NCBI GenBank assembly: GCA_003427395.1
Contig: BFEA01000303.1
Span: 1,550,349 to 1,580,251 of the forward strand
Source: Chara braunii
Lineage: Eukaryota > Streptophyta > Charophyceae > Charales > Characeae
Direction: 5' to 3'
Length of the DNA: 29,903 bases
The notes below the pieces were generated by a model. It saw only the letters and a list, made by a program, of their open reading frames with translations, was not told the DNA's origin and did not search any database. This document shows positions 29,041-29,903 of the stretch, piece by piece. Position numbers and translations under genes: made by a program. Each line of letters opens with the position of its first letter. Within the stretch, counting starts at the first letter, position 1.

Positions 29041-29630
29041 AGGCAAAGACGAATGGCTTCATGGCTGGAAATTGATTGTGGTTTGGGAGGTGTTTGGGAG
29101 GGTTCTATCTCCTCACCTACACCAAATGGCGCATGGAGTTATTCTTGTTCCCCTTTGCCAAAGAGAATTTCTGTCAGAACTACCCCGCAGTGTGCACTGC
29201 AGCCCATTTCACGGAAGCCTCAGACTATTGTCAATGAATCTGTTGGGCGTGCCCGCCCACATGCAGTGTCTTGACTGCCACAGCCATGGTCAGTGAATCA
29301 TACCCTGACATCTGACACCCCACCTGGAGCAGACACCATCTGTGAGACGAGCACTTTCTCATCTTTTGTAGCAGTGCTTTCTTCATTTGTTTGCCGATGA
29401 AATGTTTTTTTGCGTTTATTTTCTCTATTTCACGCTGCCGCCCACCTGTCCCCCACCTGTCCCACACCCCTCACACTAATCCATATACATCGCTAGTGGG
29501 ATCTCCCTCCAGGAGAATTGTTCTGCAAGCGTCAGGCGGGTTAACATCATGAGTAGGTGGAGTGAGATCTCGAAAAAATAGATTTTCCAAAATCTGAGTC
29601 GAGTTTCGAATGGAATAGAGAATTGTGGAT
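29041..29630. other. No gene recognised
   Basis: Mixed-composition DNA with only short, featureless ORFs. No repeat partner elsewhere in the window was noticed. Confidence 0.45.
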
Positions 29631-29669
29631 AATAAATAAATAAATAAATAAATAAGTAAATAAATAAAA
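29631..29669 (+). repeat. (TAAA)n microsatellite
   Basis: About nine TAAA units with one G interruption. The reverse frames give only F/I/Y/L-rich shadow peptides. Confidence 0.95.
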
Positions 29670-29828
29670 TTGTGGAACAACACCCAATATCCGGTCCGTG
29701 ACGGACAGAGAGAGCAAACTGAAGGGCAACAGCATTTGCGCACAACAACGGAAGCCTCTTACTCTAGCACAAACAGACAGACTCTCCTCCCTGACTTGGT
29801 CGGCAGGGTGGGTCCCACATCCGAACGT

Positions 29829-29831
<3 letters not shown>

Positions 29832-29903
<72 letters not shown>
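29832..29903 (+). repeat. (TC)36 microsatellite at the window edge
   Basis: An unbroken TC run to the last base. A sequence or contig ending inside a long simple repeat suggests assembly stopped here. Confidence 0.98.

Noticed and set aside
1-29903. The window length equals that of the SARS-CoV-2 reference genome.
   Set aside because: Nothing in the sequence resembles a coronavirus: no long ORF1ab-like frame, no structural genes, and the content is nuclear repeats. The length is a coincidence as far as the sequence shows.

Overview
This window is repeat-dominated nuclear DNA from a eukaryote, most likely a green plant or streptophyte alga. The evidence for a green lineage is a short plastid atpB fragment on the minus strand near 24.4-24.65 kb, a Ty3/Gypsy-type retrotransposon primed by initiator-Met tRNA, and a plant-style LINE with a reverse-transcriptase zinc-binding domain. 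The style recalls the genome of the charophyte Chara, but that is a low-confidence impression. I see no intact host gene, no rRNA and no functional tRNA gene.

Layout. 0-0.72 kb: a minus-strand tRNA-derived SINE-like element interrupted by a near-perfect 299-bp palindrome. 0.72-2.8 kb: small dispersed and tandem repeats. 2.8-5.33 kb: a 5'-truncated LINE on the minus strand, with a poly(A) tail (poly-T on +) and a perfect 15-bp target-site duplication. 5.39-5.55 kb: a small inverted-repeat element. 5.63-5.86 kb: a G-rich GGGGTAA-like tract. 6.26-7.05 kb: a broken coding remnant of unknown family. 9.17-9.75 kb: seven 80-bp satellite units ending at a retrotransposon LTR.

9.76-22.73 kb: one large Gypsy-type LTR retrotransposon on the minus strand. 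The right-hand LTR is therefore the 5' LTR. Reading leftward come the PBS, gag with a CCHC knuckle, protease, reverse transcriptase (YMDD), RNase H, integrase (D,D,E), an extra unidentified ORF, a weak polypurine tract and the 3' LTR. Pol and the extra ORF carry several stops and frameshifts, so the copy is dead. The two LTRs differ by about 4-5% at their outer parts but read as identical, with shared N positions, across about 1.4 kb. The 5' LTR also holds a 561-bp duplication joined at a single N. Both points suggest assembly gap filling.

22.7-29.9 kb: a dense field of small non-autonomous elements. It contains second copies of three repeat families seen near the left end, a second SINE-like copy interrupted by the plastid atpB fragment, two or three further inverted-repeat element families, a 112-bp tandem pair, and simple repeats ending in a (CT)n run at the window edge.

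The window is best read as nested insertions. No set of genes here works together outside the retrotransposon's own gag-pol programme. All reading was by eye, so percent identities and boundaries are approximate.
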